Positions 18,096 through 20,835 of a stretch of DNA of 20,835 nt are shown here, in pieces. Source of the stretch: Prevotellaceae bacterium UBA4361. Lineage in GTDB: Bacteria > Bacteroidota > Bacteroidia > Bacteroidales > Bacteroidaceae. Under the pieces are notes generated by a model. It worked only from the letters and a program-made list of their open reading frames with translations, was not told the origin of the DNA and did not search any database. The position numbers and the translations under genes are program-made. Position 1 is the first letter of the stretch, and each line of letters opens with the position of its first letter. Location of the stretch: positions 1 through 20,835 of the forward strand of contig DGSN01000038.1 of NCBI GenBank assembly GCA_002393575.1. Reading direction: 5' to 3'.

Positions 18096-20021
18096 ATGAA
18101 GAATTATATATCAAGCAAATTGATGAGCAGAGTATCTACTCCCATCCCTCACAGGGAGGGGCTGGGGGTGGGTCTTCTCCTCCTAATTTTCTCTGTTCAC
18201 TTTTCACTTTTCACTCTCTCCTCCTGTTCCGACATGATCGAAACCGACTCCTCCATGCAGGCATTCGACTATGAGCTCAACGAAAAGACCGACTCCATCT
18301 TCTTCGCCTACGGCATCCTGCAAGCCATGCAGCAGCTGGCCGACCAGCAAGTGTTCTTAGGCGAAATGCGCGGAGAACTCGTGGCAACCACCGAATACAC
18401 ACTCAACTCGTTGCGCCAGTTGCAGGATTTCTCCGCAACCACCACCAACGAATACGACAGCGCATACGTTTACTATCGTGTCATCAACAACTGCAACTAC
18501 TACATCGCCCACCGCGACACCACCCTCATCACCGGTAGTACACAAGTCGCGATGAACGAATATGCAGCAGTCAAGGCCATCCGTGCATGGGCATATTTGC
18601 AGTTGGCGCGCAACTATGGCACCGTACCATTCTTCACGGAACCACTGACCACCATCTCCCAGATTAACAACAGCAACTATCCTCAGTACGACATCAACGG
18701 CATCGTCAACGCACTTGCTCCCGACCTCGAACAGTACAGCGGTCGCCCAGTGCCAGACTACGGCGTAAGCGTCAATATCGGTACCACTAATTTCGGACAA
18801 GCCAAGAGCATGGCAACACCGCTCTGCTTCATCCCTGTCGATGTCATCCTCGGCGACCTCTATCTCGAAGTCGGCAACTACCCCAAGGCTGCCACCTACT
18901 TCACCAACTACATCTGCAAGTTCGACGCGAAGGCATACAGCATGGGCTCAGCCATCAACCAGAACTTCTGGCTACAGCACGACAACCTCATCCAGCCAGC
19001 CGACTGGGGAGGCTCGCAGGCATACATCAACAACTACGGAAACATCTTTGCCAACAACTCCGTGCTCGACATCATCTCCTACATCCCAATGTCAGTCAAC
19101 CGCACACGCGGCACAACTACCAAAGTGCCTGAAGCATTTGGCTACAACTACTACTCCCTCTCCAATTCTGCCGACGAGCTTTGGAACGAACAGATGCAGC
19201 TCATTCCTTCGCAGGCATACACAAGCATGGCTGAGAACAGCAATTACTACTACTATCAGCAAGTGACCGGTGCCCCAGCCCAGCAGTACGTCAATGCAGC
19301 CAAGCTCGGCGACATGCGAGCAGAAAACGGCATGTCACTTCGCGTCATCAGTGAGATTGAGAACAACCAGACCGAAACCCACAAATGGGTACGCAAGTAC
19401 ATGAGTGGCAACATCATCCTCTATCGAGGCACCACCGTCTGGCTCCACCTCGCCGAAGCACTCAACCGACTCGGCCATCCCGATGCAGCCTTCATGATTC
19501 TCAAGGAAGGCATCAACGAGCGTTCTATGGACTCCACAGCAGTCTATGTGTCCAACGACACTCGCCGACTCCTCACCGTGACCTACCCAATCATGGGCGA
19601 AAAATATGCATCGCAATTCACGTCATCGCTCAACTTTGGCATCCACTCCCACGGAGCTGGAGTCACCTCCGACGGCAACTACCCAGGACGTTCCCCTTAT
19701 CAGCTTGCCAACATCGTAGGCGAGAAGATGCACAAGATTGCACAGACCAACGAACAGCTCAAGCAGCGACTCACCGCGGGCACAACCACCATGGAAGACA
19801 CCATCAACGCCATGGAAGACATCCTTTGCGACGAATACGCCATGGAGTTCGCCTTCGAAGGCACACGCTTCTACGACCTCATGCGTCTGGCGCGTCATAA
19901 GAACAACGCAGGACTCTACGGAGGAAACTACGGAAGCACATGGTTGGCTGACAAGCTCAAGGCAAACAACCCGAAGAAAGACCTTACCAACCCAAGCAAT
20001 TGGTACATGCCTTTCAAGTAG
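18096..20021 (+). CDS. SusD/RagB-family surface lipoprotein (copy 2) with repeat-derived N-terminus
   Basis: Surface partner of the second SusC, 641 aa. The core is intact: KAIRAWAYLQLARNYGTVPFF at 160-180 in the TPR-like region and the C-terminal signature MEFAFEGTRFYDLMRLARH, with the end NPSNWYMPFK. The N-terminus is odd: a 26-residue n-region including IPHREGLGVG, then a hydrophobic stretch LLLLIFSVHFSLFTLSSC with lipid Cys44, then SDMIETD, an acidic start. Residues about 16-27 are encoded by half of the dispersed inverted repeat, and 33-40 by a TTTTCAC heptamer repeat. An ATG at 18123 (Met10) is an alternative start. It can still work as an SPII signal because the hydrophobic run and lipobox are intact. 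This is the last gene before the terminator at 20048. Confidence 0.93.
   Translation: MKNYISSKLMSRVSTPIPHREGLGVGLLLLIFSVHFSLFTLSSCSDMIETDSSMQAFDYELNEKTDSIFFAYGILQAMQQLADQQVFLGEMRGELVATTEYTLNSLRQLQDFSATTTNEYDSAYVYYRVINNCNYYIAHRDTTLITGSTQVAMNEYAAVKAIRAWAYLQLARNYGTVPFFTEPLTTISQINNSNYPQYDINGIVNALAPDLEQYSGRPVPDYGVSVNIGTTNFGQAKSMATPLCFIPVDVILGDLYLEVGNYPKAATYFTNYICKFDAKAYSMGSAINQNFWLQHDNLIQPADWGGSQAYINNYGNIFANNSVLDIISYIPMSVNRTRGTTTKVPEAFGYNYYSLSNSADELWNEQMQLIPSQAYTSMAENSNYYYYQQVTGAPAQQYVNAAKLGDMRAENGMSLRVISEIENNQTETHKWVRKYMSGNIILYRGTTVWLHLAEALNRLGHPDAAFMILKEGINERSMDSTAVYVSNDTRRLLTVTYPIMGEKYASQFTSSLNFGIHSHGAGVTSDGNYPGRSPYQLANIVGEKMHKIAQTNEQLKQRLTAGTTTMEDTINAMEDILCDEYAMEFAFEGTRFYDLMRLARHKNNAGLYGGNYGSTWLADKLKANNPKKDLTNPSNWYMPFK
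18141..18175 (+). repeat. Half copy of the dispersed inverted repeat, inside the SusD signal region
   Basis: TCCCTCACAGGGAGGG (18145-18160) followed by GCTGGGGGTGGGTCT matches the right arm of the 17993-18076 element (TCCTTCACAGGGAGGG, TTAGGGTGGGTC) except for single changes and a 2-bp insertion. It is read in frame as IPHREGLGVGL. Confidence 0.8.
18194..18214 (+). repeat. Three tandem TTTTCAC heptamers in the SusD signal peptide
   Basis: Three copies of a 7-bp unit (the first reads TGTTCAC, then TTTTCAC twice) encode part of the hydrophobic core of the signal peptide. A change of one unit would shift the reading frame. Confidence 0.7.
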
Positions 20022-20047
20022 AAACACATAACTCCCAACAACCAAGC

Positions 20048-20086
20048 AAAGAGGAGAGCCCCCCAACGGCTCTCCTCTTTTTCTTT
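20048..20086 (+). terminator. Intrinsic terminator of the FAS1-SusCD operon
   Basis: A perfect 13-bp stem, AAAGAGGAGAGCC (20048-20060) with GGCTCTCCTCTTT (20068-20080), a 7-nt loop, and a T-rich run after it (TTTCTTTCTT follows). It lies 26 bp after the last stop codon and marks the end of the operon. The A and T tracts flanking the stem mean it might also work in the other direction, although no minus-strand gene is present there. Confidence 0.92.
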
Positions 20087-20176
20087 CTTCAAGGCCAAAC
20101 GCTGAGCATCCGTCAGTGGGGAACAAGGAAGAAACTGAAACATTTCCTGACTTCATCACTTTTTCGATTTTGTCTT

Positions 20177-20193
20177 GTGCCACATGATGGCAC
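20177..20193. repeat. Small inverted repeat upstream of the transposase
   Basis: GTGCCA-CATGA-TGGCAC is a perfect 6-bp stem with a 5-nt loop. It is followed at 20227-20245 by two copies of GGTGACGCA spaced 10 bp apart. Both lie between the operon terminator and the transposase start and may belong to the left end of the insertion sequence, whose boundary I cannot fix. Confidence 0.5.
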
Positions 20194-20258
20194 TGCTCAT
20201 TTTCAGGCAGTTATGAAGATTTGAATGGTGACGCAGGGTGACGCAAGGGGATTTTTTG

Positions 20259-20266
20259 TATCTTTG
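20259..20266 (+). promoter_or_regulatory. Candidate -7 box (TATCTTTG) next to the transposase start
   Basis: TATCTTTG matches TAnnTTTG but ends only 4 nt before the ATG at 20271. No TTTG -33 box is seen at the expected distance. If used, the mRNA would start at or just inside the start codon. Confidence 0.4.
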
Positions 20267-20270
20267 CCCC

Positions 20271-20835
20271 ATGTTTGTACGTAAGAAAAAGAACCGCTCT
20301 GGCACAACCACCATAGTCGTGGTATGCAAGCGGCATGGAAAATTCGAGGAGGTCAGGAACTTTGGGACAGCTAAGGCAGATGTGGATGTTGCCAAACTAT
20401 ACTCTGATGCCCAACGCTGGCTGGCCACCAATGGCGGTCAGCAGTCCATTGACTTCGAGAACCTGAAGGGACGTGAGATTGAGGAGACGGAGCGCTTCCT
20501 TGGCAATATCGACTCGGTTCTGCTCAATGGGACCCAGTTGCTGCTTGGCCAGGTGTATGACAGCATCGGTTTCAACCGCATCGACGATGAGGTGTTGCGC
20601 CATCTGGTCATCGCCCGTGTGTCCCAGCCGATGAGCAAGCTGGCCACGGTGGAGTACCTCAAGTCGTACTACGATGAGGATGTGGACCTGAACCGCATCT
20701 ACCGCTATATGGACAGGCTCTACAAGAGCCAGCAGGAGGTGGTGCAGCAAATCAGTGTGGAGCATACGAGGAAGATACTCGGAGGGAGGATAGGCCTGGT
20801 GTTCTATGACGTGAGCACGCTGTATTTCGAGACGG
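20271..20835 (+). CDS. IS1634-family transposase, 5' part (runs off the window)
   Basis: The frame is open from the ATG at 20271 to the window end (188 codons), so the gene is cut by the window and not shown to be broken. Start MFVRKKKNRSGTTTIVVVCK is the typical N-terminus of the IS1634/IS1549-like DDE transposases of Bacteroidota. The segment GLVFYDVSTLYFET at the end matches the family block holding the first catalytic Asp (YDVTTLYFE type). The later Asp and Glu lie outside the window. Together with the inverted repeat and GGTGACGCA copies upstream, it marks the left part of an insertion sequence placed directly after the operon terminator. Family assignment is from motif memory. Confidence 0.88.
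   Translation, partial: MFVRKKKNRSGTTTIVVVCKRHGKFEEVRNFGTAKADVDVAKLYSDAQRWLATNGGQQSIDFENLKGREIEETERFLGNIDSVLLNGTQLLLGQVYDSIGFNRIDDEVLRHLVIARVSQPMSKLATVEYLKSYYDEDVDLNRIYRYMDRLYKSQQEVVQQISVEHTRKILGGRIGLVFYDVSTLYFET
20271..20835 (+). mobile_element. Left part of an IS1634-type insertion sequence
   Basis: Supported by the transposase reading frame. The left terminal inverted repeat must lie between the operon terminator (about 20086) and 20271, but without the right end it cannot be located. The coordinates given cover only the coding part. Confidence 0.7.

Noticed and set aside
19385..19900. A 171-codon + strand frame rich in Arg and His
   Set aside because: It is an out-of-frame shadow of the second susD.

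Overview
The window looks like a chromosomal segment from a Bacteroidota member, most likely a Bacteroidales/Prevotella-type gut or oral anaerobe. The reasons are two complete SusC/SusD pairs, five SPII lipoproteins with an acidic residue soon after the lipid cysteine, promoters of the Bacteroides type (TTTG, about 19 bp, TAnnTTTG), and an IS1634-type transposase. No species is claimed; the assignment rests on gene families and promoter style only.

Layout. (1) 1-824: an inositol-monophosphatase-family phosphatase on the + strand, whose 5' end is close to the window edge. (2) 908-1798: a convergent, AT-rich, minus-strand lipoprotein gene of unknown function, with a well-matched promoter at 1946-1976 and a leader of about 140 nt. 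(3) 1977-2650: about 0.7 kb with no convincing gene, but with a four-copy array of a CGAGGGCTCG core at an exact 22-bp period. (4) 2728-20021: seven same-strand genes forming a probable 17-kb transcription unit. The order is FAS1 lipoprotein (four FAS1 repeats) - SusC - SusD - FAS1 lipoprotein (two FAS1 plus a C-terminal beta-rich module) - FAS1 lipoprotein (two FAS1 plus a similar C-terminal module) - SusC - SusD. It starts with a Bacteroides-type promoter at 2660-2689 and ends at a strong intrinsic terminator at 20048-20086. (5) 20271-end: the 5' part of an IS1634-family transposase that runs off the window.

How the genes may work together. SusC is a TonB-dependent outer-membrane channel and SusD is its surface lipoprotein lid that captures ligand. 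FAS1 (fasciclin) domains are adhesion or ligand-binding modules. The three FAS1 lipoproteins are probably surface exposed and co-made with two different SusCD transporters. No glycoside hydrolase, lyase, sulfatase, protease, or HTCS/ECF-sigma/anti-sigma gene lies in the window. The locus is therefore a binding/uptake assembly without a visible degradative enzyme, and its substrate cannot be read from the sequence.

A second theme is a dispersed C/G-rich inverted repeat (core CCCTCCCTGTGAGGGA-like). One full copy forms an 84-bp hairpin between the second susC and susD. A half copy lies in frame inside the signal-peptide region of the second SusD. Degenerate relatives occur near 5600-5640 and perhaps 2045-2140.
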